DNA of 64,000 nt, taken from Amycolatopsis saalfeldensis (lineage in GTDB: Bacteria > Actinomycetota > Actinomycetes > Mycobacteriales > Pseudonocardiaceae). Below, piece by piece: positions 1-7,513 of the stretch. The first letter of the stretch is position 1; each line of letters opens with the position of its first letter. The translations under genes and the position numbers were made by a program. The stretch spans positions 248,001 through 312,000 of the forward strand of contig NZ_FOEF01000007.1 of the NCBI RefSeq assembly GCF_900110575.1. The letters are read 5' to 3'. The notes below the pieces were generated by a model, which saw nothing but the letters and a program-made list of their open reading frames with translations, was not told where the DNA came from and searched no databases.

Positions 1-557
1 GCCAGGAACTCACCCGGGTCGGTGGCCGGCGCGTAACCGAGCAGCACGCCGATGCCGAGCGCGCCCGCGGCCAGCTCACCGTCCACAAGGGACAGCCAGG
101 CGGCCAGCTCGCCCGGCGACGAAGACCGTTGCCAGGCGGTGTTCCCGAGCACGGCGAGCCCGCTGCCGATGTTCGCGTCGGGCTCGATCCCGGCGAGCAC
201 CTTGGCCCTCGCGCTGCCCCACGAGGCGGAGAAGCCGTAGTGCAGCGGGCGTCCCGCGGCGGCGGCCTCGGCGTACGCCCGCTCGACCGGCATCAGCCCG
301 GCTTCCAGGTCGAGTGCCGTGGTCACCCCGTCCATCGCCTGCAGCCGCTGGCCGGCGATGGTGTGCACGTGGCTGTGCAGGTCGATGAACCCGGGCCCGA
401 CGACCAGCCCGGAGACGTCGATCTCCGTGTCACCCGCGCCGCCCGGCCCGCCCGCGCCGACGGCGGTGATCACCCCGTCGGTCACCAGGACGTCGGCGAT
501 CCCGTCGAATCCCGTCGCCGGATCGATGACGCGGCCGCCGCGCAAGAGTGTCCGCAT
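1..557 (-). CDS. Amidohydrolase family protein, N-terminal part (runs off window start)
   Basis: The reading frame is open on the minus strand from an ATG at 557 to the window edge, giving at least 185 residues. It begins MRTLLRGGRVIDPATGFDG, the usual N-terminal beta-sandwich of amidohydrolases. The metal-binding HSHVH motif follows GFIDL at about residues 65-69, and then comes the DGVTTALD strand. These features fit cyclic amidohydrolases and N-acyl-D-amino-acid deacylase-like enzymes, which hydrolyse C-N bonds using one or two metal ions in a TIM barrel. The later metal ligands and the substrate pocket are outside the window, so the substrate cannot be assigned. No partner gene is visible; the next gene on the same strand is 130 bases upstream and unrelated. 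Confidence 0.85.
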   Translation of the reverse strand, partial: MRTLLRGGRVIDPATGFDGIADVLVTDGVITAVGAGGPGGAGDTEIDVSGLVVGPGFIDLHSHVHTIAGQRLQAMDGVTTALDLEAGLMPVERAYAEAAAAGRPLHYGFSASWGSARAKVLAGIEPDANIGSGLAVLGNTAWQRSSSPGELAAWLSLVDGELAAGALGIGVLLGYAPATDPGEFL

Positions 558-689
558 GCTCCGTCTCCTCGCCTCGTGTCACCTCGCTTCCGGCGACACT
601 AGGAGGTTTCGCGGACCGTCCGTTCGTAGCGCGTGACGAATCCGGGGCGGCAGATCCATCCAGCCGGACGAACCCGCTTCAGCGCCGGA

Positions 690-1325
690 TCAGCGCCGGA
701 TCAGGCCGAGGTCGGTCGCGGCCGCGACGGCGGCGGTGCGCGAATCGACGCCGAGTTTGCTGTAAACGCGGGCCAAGTGGGATTTGACGGTGCCTTCGGT
801 GAGGTGCAGCCGACGGGCCAGCGCCTGGTTGGACAGCCCGTCGGCGACCAGGGTGAGGACTTCGATCTCCCGCCGGGTCAGCGCGGCGCCCGGGGTGCGC
901 AGCCGGTTCATCAGGCGGTCGGCGACCCTGGGGGCCAGCGTCGTGCGCCCGGCCGCGGCGGTGCGCACCGCGGCGGCGAGGTCCTCGGGCAGGGCGTCCT
1001 TGAGGAGGTAGCCGGTGGCGCCGGCCTCGATGGCGGGCAGGGTGTCGGCGTCGGTGTCGTAGGTGGTGACGACCAGCACCCGCGGGCCGCCAGGCCGGGC
1101 GGTGATCGCGGCGGTCGCCTCGGCGCCGTTCATGCCGGCGCCGAACTGCAGGTCCATCAGCACGACGTCGATGTCGCCCTCGGCCGCGCGGGCCACCGCC
1201 TCCCGCGCGGTCGCGGCCTCGGCGACCACCACGAGGTCCGGCTCGGCCTCCAGCACGGCCCGGAGCCCGGCCCGCACCACGGGGTGATCGTCGGCCAGCA
1301 GGAGGCGGATCGGGGTGCCGGTCAT
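690..1325 (-). CDS. NarL/LuxR-family response regulator
   Basis: This 211-residue protein has a receiver domain (about 6-120) and a C-terminal LuxR helix-turn-helix (about 145-205). Acidic-pocket residues D12/D13, phospho-acceptor D58 in VVLMDL and K109 in GYLLKD are all present. The HTH contains LTRREIEVLTLVADGLSNQ and the recognition region EGTVKSHLARVYSKL. It overlaps the upstream histidine kinase gene by 4 bases, so the two are translationally coupled. The pair diverges from an ABC exporter-like operon at 2695-4454, and by analogy with DesK/DesR-type systems it probably controls that operon. The signal is unknown. Confidence 0.95.
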   Translation of the reverse strand: MTGTPIRLLLADDHPVVRAGLRAVLEAEPDLVVVAEAATAREAVARAAEGDIDVVLMDLQFGAGMNGAEATAAITARPGGPRVLVVTTYDTDADTLPAIEAGATGYLLKDALPEDLAAAVRTAAAGRTTLAPRVADRLMNRLRTPGAALTRREIEVLTLVADGLSNQALARRLHLTEGTVKSHLARVYSKLGVDSRTAAVAAATDLGLIRR

Positions 1326-2527
1326 GGGCGGGCCTCGGGTTCAGTGGGCGTGAGAAGGGGCAGCCGGGCCGCCAGCGCGGTGCCGTGACCGGTGCCGGAT
1401 TCGATGGTGACGGTGCCGCCGAGCGCCTGCGCACGGGTCCGCATCGCGGCCAGGCCGAAGCCGCTTCCGGCGTCCGGGGTCACCAGCCGGGCGGGGTCGA
1501 AGCCGGTGCCGTCGTCGACGACGTCGAGGGAGACCTCGTCCCCGAGGTAGCTGAGGGTGACCTCGGCGGTGGTGGCCTGGGCGTGCCGGACGGTGTTCGC
1601 CAGCGCGGCTTGAGCGACGCGCAGCAGGGCGACCACGTGCGCGGTCGGCAGCGGCACGACGTCGCCGGTCAGGTGGAAGCGCGCCGTGATCCGGTGACGG
1701 GCGCTGGTGGTGGCGCACAAGCGTTCCAGGGCGCCGGCCAGCGTCGTGTCGTCCAGGGCGGGCGGGGTGAGGGCGGCGACGAAACGGCGGGCTTCGGCGA
1801 GGTTGTCCGCCGCGGCCTGGCGGGCCTGTTCGACGTAGCGGGCGGCGTTCTCCGAGGGCAGGTCGCGCGCGGCGGCGCGCAACAGCAGCTGGATGCTGGA
1901 CAGCCCTTGGGCCAGGGTGTCGTGGATCTCGCGGGCCAGCCGCTCGCGTTCGGCCAGCACCCCGGCTTCGTGCTGGGCCTCGGCCAGGTCGGCGCGGGTG
2001 GCGGTCAGCTCCTCGATCAGGCGCCGTCGGCGATCGCTCTCCCGGTACAGGGCCTGGTACCCCCACACCACCGCGACCGCCACCGCCGCGCCGAGCGCCG
2101 GGCCGATCGCGATGGCCGGGCTGAAGGATCCCCGGTGCGCGGCGAAGGCGCCGACCGCGGCGAGCGCGGTCACGGCCACTGCCACCAGCCCGGCCCGGCG
2201 TGAAAGCAGGTGCAGCTGGAGGAAGTACAGCGGGAAGGCGACCCACACCCCGTCGGCGGTCAGCACCAGCAGCGCCAGCCACACGGCGCCCACCACGGCC
2301 AGCCACCCGGCGGCGGCGCGGCGGGAGGCGCGGACGCGCGGCAGCAGCGGCCCGGCCGCGTACACGAGCCCGCACGCTGCCGCCACCGCGACGACCGCCC
2401 CGGCCTGCGGGAGGCGGTCGGCCACCGCCCGGGCGCCGGCCAGCACGAGCAGCCCCGCGAACAGCAGGTGCAGGCACCACGACAGGGTGCGGCTGGTCGG
2501 GGTCAGCGAGGGGGCGGCGGCGTTCAC
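1322..2527 (-). CDS. Membrane sensor histidine kinase (HisKA_3 type)
   Basis: This 401-residue protein has about five or six hydrophobic segments in residues 15-160, without a clear extracellular sensor domain. A coiled linker (160-200) leads to the HisKA_3 dimerisation helix, with phospho-acceptor H202 in REIHDTLAQGLSSIQ. The C-terminal HATPase domain carries the N box (LANTVRHAQ) and G boxes DDGTGFD and GSGFGLAAMR. The start is GTG at 2527. It is the cognate kinase of the downstream overlapping NarL-type regulator. With most of the sensing part in the membrane, an envelope signal is plausible, but this is inferred from architecture only. Confidence 0.94.
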   Translation of the reverse strand: MNAAAPSLTPTSRTLSWCLHLLFAGLLVLAGARAVADRLPQAGAVVAVAAACGLVYAAGPLLPRVRASRRAAAGWLAVVGAVWLALLVLTADGVWVAFPLYFLQLHLLSRRAGLVAVAVTALAAVGAFAAHRGSFSPAIAIGPALGAAVAVAVVWGYQALYRESDRRRRLIEELTATRADLAEAQHEAGVLAERERLAREIHDTLAQGLSSIQLLLRAAARDLPSENAARYVEQARQAAADNLAEARRFVAALTPPALDDTTLAGALERLCATTSARHRITARFHLTGDVVPLPTAHVVALLRVAQAALANTVRHAQATTAEVTLSYLGDEVSLDVVDDGTGFDPARLVTPDAGSGFGLAAMRTRAQALGGTVTIESGTGHGTALAARLPLLTPTEPEARP

Positions 2528-2694
2528 AGTGAGTCCAGGTTACGGAGGACGGCCGCGCGACGCCTCCATCAAAAGGTAGAACCGGCGAGCCCCCTTACGG
2601 CGCGCGAAGTGCGGTCCGCCGCCAGATGCGTCCACAGGGGACTGGCGGGGACCGTTGAGGGCACATCGATCCCCCGCCGTGAGAAAGAGAACCC

Positions 2695-3780
2695 GTGTAC
2701 GTCGCCTGGAGAGACCTGAAGTTCGCCAAAGGGCGCTTCGCCCTGATGGGCACCGTTGTCGTGCTGATCACCCTGCTGGTCGGCCTGCTGTCCGGGCTGA
2801 CCGCCGGGCTGGGCCGGCAGAACATCTCCGCGATCACCGGCCTGCCCGCCGACGAGATCGCCTTCGCCGCGCCGAGCGGCGGCCAAAGCCTTTCCTACGC
2901 CAACTCCACTGTCACCTCGAAGCAGTGGCAGCAGTGGGCGGGCGCGCCCGGCGTCGTCAGGGCCGAACCGCTGGGCATCACCACCACCAAGGCCGTCGCC
3001 GGCGACCGCAGCGCCGCCGTTTCGGTGTTCGGCGTCCGGCCCGGCTCCGCCCTCGCCCCGGACAGCGGCCGGCTCGCCGGGCCGTCGGTGGTGCTGTCCA
3101 CCACGGCCGCCGACGACCTCGGCGTCACGGCCGGCGGCACCGTCACCGTGGCCGGGCAGCGACTGGGCGTGGCCGCGGTGTCGGGCGACGCCTCGTTCAG
3201 CCACACCCCGGTGATCTGGACCGGCCTCGACGTCTGGGCGAAGGCCGCTCCCCCGAGCGGCGCCGCCGACCGCCCGGCCGCGACCGTGCTCGCGCTCAAC
3301 ACCTCGGGCGCCGACCTGGCGGCCGTCGACCGGGCCGCGGGCACCCGGACCGTCACGAAGGACGACTCGCTGTCCGCGATCGGCTCCTACACCTCCGAAA
3401 ACGGCTCCCTGCAGCTGATGCGCGGCTTCCTGTTCGCCATTTCGGCGTTGGTGATCGGTGCTTTCTTCACCGTCTGGACCATCCAGCGCAGTGGTGACAT
3501 CGCCGTCCTCAAGGCGCTGGGCTCCACCACCGCCGGGCTGCTGAAGGACGCCCTCGGCCAGGCCGTCGTCCTGCTCGCCGGCGGCACGCTGGCCGGCTCC
3601 GGCCTCGCCGCCGCGCTGGGCGCCGTCGTCTCCGGCTCGGCCGTGCCGTTCGCGCTGACGCCCGCCACCATCCTGTTCCCGGCCGCCGTGATGATCCTGC
3701 TCGGCGCGCTCGGGGCCGCCCTGTCCATCCGCCGCATCACCGCGGTCGACCCGCTGACCGCACTGGGAAGTGCCCGATGA
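2695..3780 (+). CDS. ABC transporter permease, FtsX/MacB-like
   Basis: This 361-residue permease has the FtsX arrangement: one N-terminal membrane helix (about 15-40), a large extracytoplasmic domain (about 45-235), then three C-terminal helices (about 240-265, 285-315, 320-345). It ends in the RRITAVDPLTALG box typical of this family (DevC/MacB/LolC). FtsX-type permeases use ATP hydrolysis for mechanotransmission or extrusion of lipids, peptides or drugs. The GTG start at 2695 follows a GAGAAAGAGAA ribosome-binding site. The stop overlaps the start of the ATPase gene (ATGA, 3777-3780), so the two form an operon. It diverges from the two-component system at 690-2527. Confidence 0.92.
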   Translation: MYVAWRDLKFAKGRFALMGTVVVLITLLVGLLSGLTAGLGRQNISAITGLPADEIAFAAPSGGQSLSYANSTVTSKQWQQWAGAPGVVRAEPLGITTTKAVAGDRSAAVSVFGVRPGSALAPDSGRLAGPSVVLSTTAADDLGVTAGGTVTVAGQRLGVAAVSGDASFSHTPVIWTGLDVWAKAAPPSGAADRPAATVLALNTSGADLAAVDRAAGTRTVTKDDSLSAIGSYTSENGSLQLMRGFLFAISALVIGAFFTVWTIQRSGDIAVLKALGSTTAGLLKDALGQAVVLLAGGTLAGSGLAAALGAVVSGSAVPFALTPATILFPAAVMILLGALGAALSIRRITAVDPLTALGSAR

Positions 3781-4454
3781 GCCTCAACCTGACCGGCGTC
3801 ACCCTCACCTACCCCGACGGCGACGCCCGTCTCACCGCGCTGGACCAGGTCAGCCTGGACGTTCCCCGGGGCAGCCTGACCGTCGTGGCCGGCCCGTCGG
3901 GCTCCGGCAAGTCGAGCCTGCTGGCCGTCGCCGCCACCCTGATCACGCCCGATTCCGGCACCGTGACCGTCGACGGCACCGCCACCGCCGGCCTGAGCCG
4001 CGCCGAGCTGACCGACCTGCGCCGGCACAAGATCGGCATCGTCTTCCAGCAGCCCAACCTGCTGCCTTCGCTGACCGCCGCCGAACAGCTCCAGGTGATG
4101 GCCCGGATCGACGGCCGCTCCCCCGCCAAGGCCCGCGGCCGGGCGATGGACCTGCTCGACGCCGTCGGCCTCGCCGCCCAGGCCGGCCGCCGCCCGCACC
4201 AACTGTCCGGCGGGCAGCGCCAGCGCGTCAGCATCGCCCGCGCCCTGATGAACGTCCCGACGGTGCTGCTGGTCGACGAGCCCACCAGCGCCCTGGACCA
4301 CGAGCGCGGCGCCGCCGTGATCGACCTGATCACCCGCCTCACCCACCAGCAGGCCACCGCCACCGTCCTGGTCACCCACGACCGCGCCCACCTGACCGCG
4401 GCCGACCAGCTCACCGAAGTCCACGACGGACGGCTTGCGGTCACCGTGGGGTGA
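3777..4454 (+). CDS. ABC transporter ATP-binding protein, MacB/LolD type
   Basis: This 225-residue ATPase has all the expected motifs: Walker A GPSGSGKS (39-46), Q-loop glutamine at 91-92, signature LSGGQRQR (143-150), Walker B VLLVDEPTSALD (163-174) and switch histidine H201. Length and sequence fit the LolD/MacB exporter ATPase branch that pairs with FtsX-like permeases. It overlaps the permease gene by 4 bases. Its last 14 bases overlap the tail of the convergent broken kinase gene at 4441-4962. Confidence 0.95.
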   Translation: MSLNLTGVTLTYPDGDARLTALDQVSLDVPRGSLTVVAGPSGSGKSSLLAVAATLITPDSGTVTVDGTATAGLSRAELTDLRRHKIGIVFQQPNLLPSLTAAEQLQVMARIDGRSPAKARGRAMDLLDAVGLAAQAGRRPHQLSGGQRQRVSIARALMNVPTVLLVDEPTSALDHERGAAVIDLITRLTHQQATATVLVTHDRAHLTAADQLTEVHDGRLAVTVG

Positions 4455-4962
4455 GGGCGTCGGCAATCCGCCGGGCGGCCTGTGCCGGGGTGAGCTGCGT
4501 GGTGTCGACGACCTCGGCCTCGCGGTGCAACCAGGTGCGGGCCGCCTCGGCGTAGGGCTCGAGGTACTGGAGCCGGAAGCGCGAGGGGACGGGATGCGCG
4601 TCCTCGATGCGCCGGCGGAGGGTGTCCTGGTCGGCGTGGAGGACGAAGTGCCGGACCGGGATGCCATGGCGGGCGAGGCCCGTGCTGATCTCGCGCCAGT
4701 ACGGCTCGACCAGGACCGTCATGGACTACACCAGGGTGCCCCCGGTGTAGTCGAGCACGCGGCGGGCGGTCTCGACCACGAGCGGGCGCCACGGCGGCCA
4801 GTGCTGGAAGTTGTCCGTCGCGGGCAGCCCCGGTGCGATGTCCATCAGGGTCTCGCCGACCTTCTCGGCGTCGAACACCCGTGAATCCGGGATCAACTCC
4901 TGCACCAGCGCACTGGTTGTGGTCTTGCCGGCACCGTGAGTGCCGTTGAGCCATACGATCAC
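4441..4962 (-). pseudogene. Small P-loop ATP-binding protein/kinase, interrupted by an in-frame TAG
   Basis: Two open segments lie in the same minus-strand frame. The first (4962-4726) starts MIVWLNGTHGAGKTTTSALV, with Walker A GTHGAGKT, and ends DYTGGTLV. The second (4722-4441) continues SMTVLVEPYWREISTGL and then LHADQDTLRRRI. Only codon 4728-4726, now TAG, and the following TCC separate them. Together they make a 173-codon AAA/adenylate-kinase-like protein of the type common in actinomycetes, with no missing sequence on either side, so a single nonsense change explains the split. Either the gene is inactive or the stop is a base-call error. The 3-prime end overlaps the ABC ATPase gene. I do not know the substrate of this family. 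Confidence 0.8.
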
Positions 4963-4997
4963 CGGCCCGAGGTTAGCCTGGAGCTACCCTGGATCGC

Positions 4998-6518
4998 GTG
5001 ATCGAAGCGCTCCCGCAGGCGTCGTTACGGTGCCGTGCGTTCCTGGACGACCGCAGTCCGCCGACGCCGTGTCTGGTCGTCGACCTCGATGTGGTGCGGG
5101 AAAGCTATGTGCGGCTTCGGGAAGCGCTGCCGGAGGCTCGGCTGTACTACGCGGTGAAGGCGAACCCGGCGCCGGAGGTGGTGCGGTTGCTCGCTCGCGC
5201 GGGGGCGGGCTTCGATGTGGCCGGGCGCGAGGAGATCGAACTCTGCCTCGCCCAGGGGGTTCGGCCGGAGCTGATCTCCTACGGCAACACGGTGAAGAAG
5301 GCGCGCGACATCGCGTTCGCCCACCGGGCCGGGGTGCGCCGGTTCACCTTCGACAGCCTCCCGGACCTCGAGAACATCGCCGGGCACGCGCCCGGGTCGA
5401 CGGTGTCGTGCCGGATTCTCGTGGACAGCCCCGGTTCGCAGACCCCGTTCGGGCAGAAGTTCGGCTGTAGCCCCGAAATGGCGGCCGACCTGCTCACGCG
5501 CGCCGCCGCCCTCGGGCTGGACGCGGAGGGAGTGGCGTTTCACGTCGGGTCCCAGCACCTCGACCCGGGCGCTTGGGAGGACGGCATCGCCGCCGCCGCG
5601 AGGGTCACCCGCGCGGTGGCGGCGCGAGGGGTTTCGTTGCGCGGCTTGAACATCGGCGGCGGGATGCCCGGCCGTTACGCGACCGAGCCGCCACCGCTCG
5701 CCGAGTACGCCGCCGCCATCCGCGCGTCGGTCGAGCGGCATTTTCCCGTCGCGCCGGAGCTGGCCTTCGAGCCGGGCCGGGCGGTGGTCGCCGGGGCCGG
5801 GCTGATCCGCAGCGAGGTCGTGCTGGTGTCCCGCAAGTCCCCGACGGACGAGAAACGCTGGGTGTACCTGGACATCGGGCGCTACGGCGGGATGGCCGAG
5901 ACCGAGAACGAAGCCATCGCGTACCGCCTCGAGACCGCCCACGACGGCACCCCGGACGGCCCGGTCGTGATCGCCGGCCCCACCTGCGACGGCGACGACG
6001 TCCTCTACCAGCGCACCCCGTACCGGCTGCCGCTGGCGTTGCGGGCCGGTGACTTCGTGGACATCCTGGAGACCGGCGCGTACACGCAGAGCTACTCGTC
6101 GGTGTCGTTCAACGGCTTTCCCCCGTTGCGGACGTATTTCCTCGGCGGCGAGCCGGGCGAGGTCGGCGAGTTCGCCGGCCGGCACGTGCTCGCGGAGTTC
6201 TCGGGGGTCTCACCCGAGGTGCTCGACGACGCCGGGTTCCTGTGCGACAGCCTGCAACGCGCGTTGGAGAAGGCGGGCGCGACCGTCTGCGAGCTGACGT
6301 TCAAGCGGTTCGAGCCGCAGGGCATCACCGTGCTCGCGCTGCTGTCCGAGTCGCACGCTTCGATCCACTCCTACCCCGAGCGCGGGTCGGTGTTCGTCGA
6401 CGTGTTCACCTGCGGCCGCCGAGCCGACCCGGAGCTGGCCGTGCACCTGCTGCAGGAGCTGCTCGGCGCGGGCGCGGCCCGGACCCAGACCATCCACAGA
6501 GGACAGGAAGACGGTTGA
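4998..6518 (+). CDS. Bifunctional ornithine decarboxylase-AdoMet decarboxylase fusion
   Basis: This 506-residue protein joins two polyamine enzymes. Residues 15-380 are a fold-III PLP decarboxylase: Schiff-base lysine K54 in YYAVKANP, the HVGSQ strand, glycine-rich GGGMPG, FEPGRAVVA, and GPTCDGDDV with catalytic C330/D331. Residues 395-500 are a prokaryotic S-adenosylmethionine decarboxylase (SpeD), with the self-cleavage site E451-S452 in ESHASIHSYPE that generates the pyruvoyl cofactor, and the partner cysteine in DVFTCG. One polypeptide would therefore make putrescine and decarboxylated AdoMet, the two substrates of spermidine synthase encoded next. The start is GTG at 4998. Codon 10 is TTA (5025-5027), rare in this DNA. 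Ornithine specificity is inferred; lysine or a dual substrate is possible. Confidence 0.9.
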   Translation: MIEALPQASLRCRAFLDDRSPPTPCLVVDLDVVRESYVRLREALPEARLYYAVKANPAPEVVRLLARAGAGFDVAGREEIELCLAQGVRPELISYGNTVKKARDIAFAHRAGVRRFTFDSLPDLENIAGHAPGSTVSCRILVDSPGSQTPFGQKFGCSPEMAADLLTRAAALGLDAEGVAFHVGSQHLDPGAWEDGIAAAARVTRAVAARGVSLRGLNIGGGMPGRYATEPPPLAEYAAAIRASVERHFPVAPELAFEPGRAVVAGAGLIRSEVVLVSRKSPTDEKRWVYLDIGRYGGMAETENEAIAYRLETAHDGTPDGPVVIAGPTCDGDDVLYQRTPYRLPLALRAGDFVDILETGAYTQSYSSVSFNGFPPLRTYFLGGEPGEVGEFAGRHVLAEFSGVSPEVLDDAGFLCDSLQRALEKAGATVCELTFKRFEPQGITVLALLSESHASIHSYPERGSVFVDVFTCGRRADPELAVHLLQELLGAGAARTQTIHRGQEDG

Positions 6519-7348
6519 AAATCGAGGAACCGGCCGGCGCCGGCCTGACCCGCGTCTGGCACGTCTCGGACGTGCTCGCCGACACCCGCACCGGCTACCA
6601 GCACCTGGTGATCGGCAAGACCGCCCAGGGCATCTCGCTGTTCTGCGACGACGAGCGCCAGAGCACCGAGCTGAGCCAGCTCGTCTATCACGAGGCCCTG
6701 CTCGTGCCCGCGCTGCTGCTGGCCGCGCGCGTGGACCGCGTGCTGGTGATCGGTTCGAGTGAGGGCGTGGTGTGCCAGATCGCGGTGGCGGCGGGAGCTT
6801 CGGTCGTCGACCACGTCGACATCGACAGCCAGGCCGTGCGGCTCTGCGCCGAGCATCTGCCGTACGGCTACTCGGCCGCCGAGCTGGCCGAGGCCGAGCG
6901 CGGCGACGGCCGGATCCGCGTGCACTACGCCGACGGCTGGCAGTTCGCCCGCGACTGCGCCGACGAGTACGACATCGTCCTGGTCGACCTGCCGGACGAG
7001 CAGGACGGCACCGACGCACAGCACAATCGCCTGTACGGCAAGGAGTTCCTGAGCCTGTGCCAGGGCCTGCTCGCGCCCGGCGGAGTGGTCGCGTACCAGG
7101 GCGGCTGCCCGACGCTGTGGCGCAACCCGACGCTGGTGAAGTGCTGGCGCCGGTTCACCGAGACGTTCGGCTCACCGGTCTATTTCGGCTCCGACGAGCA
7201 CGAGTGGGCGTTCTTCTTCGGCACCGAAGTGGACAGTCCGGAGGAGACGATGGCGGCCCGCCTGGCGACCCTGCCCTACCGCCCGGAAACGATCGACGCA
7301 CTGACCCTGCGAGGAGCGACAGTGCCGCCGATCAGCCTCCGCCGCTGA
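6515..7348 (+). CDS. speE: Spermidine synthase-like aminopropyltransferase
   Basis: This 277-residue protein has the spermidine synthase Rossmann fold: substrate-gate region GYQHLVIG and YHEALLVP, AdoMet-binding VLVIGSSEG, acidic ribose ligand HVDID, and DIVLVDLPDEQDG, the position of the catalytic acidic loop. The usual LDG of the N-terminal hairpin is replaced by CDD, so substrate preference may differ from classical SpeE. The TTG start at 6515 overlaps the TGA stop of the ODC-AdoMetDC gene and has an AGGACAGGAAG ribosome-binding site. The two genes are translationally coupled and together encode a complete ornithine-to-spermidine route. Confidence 0.85.
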   Translation: MKIEEPAGAGLTRVWHVSDVLADTRTGYQHLVIGKTAQGISLFCDDERQSTELSQLVYHEALLVPALLLAARVDRVLVIGSSEGVVCQIAVAAGASVVDHVDIDSQAVRLCAEHLPYGYSAAELAEAERGDGRIRVHYADGWQFARDCADEYDIVLVDLPDEQDGTDAQHNRLYGKEFLSLCQGLLAPGGVVAYQGGCPTLWRNPTLVKCWRRFTETFGSPVYFGSDEHEWAFFFGTEVDSPEETMAARLATLPYRPETIDALTLRGATVPPISLRR

Positions 7349-7406
7349 ACGTTGTGGTCACGCGGCCGTGGTGGTCGCCCCGGCGTAACCGGGCGGCCGG
7401 TTGATG

Positions 7407-7436
7407 CCGGGCCTCGCACCACGGTGCGCAGCCCGG
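7407..7436. terminator. Hairpin between convergent speE-like and lanB genes
   Basis: Outer arms CCGGGC and GCCCGG enclose inner arms CGCAC and GTGCG around a CACG loop, with one small internal mismatch. It sits in the gap between two convergent genes and could terminate both transcripts, although there is no T-run. Confidence 0.45.
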
Positions 7437-7513
7437 AGGTGCGCTGATTGCCGAGCGGCCGCCGTCATCTCGTCGTGGGCGATGCTCTGCATTCACACCG
7501 GCCCGGTCCAGTC

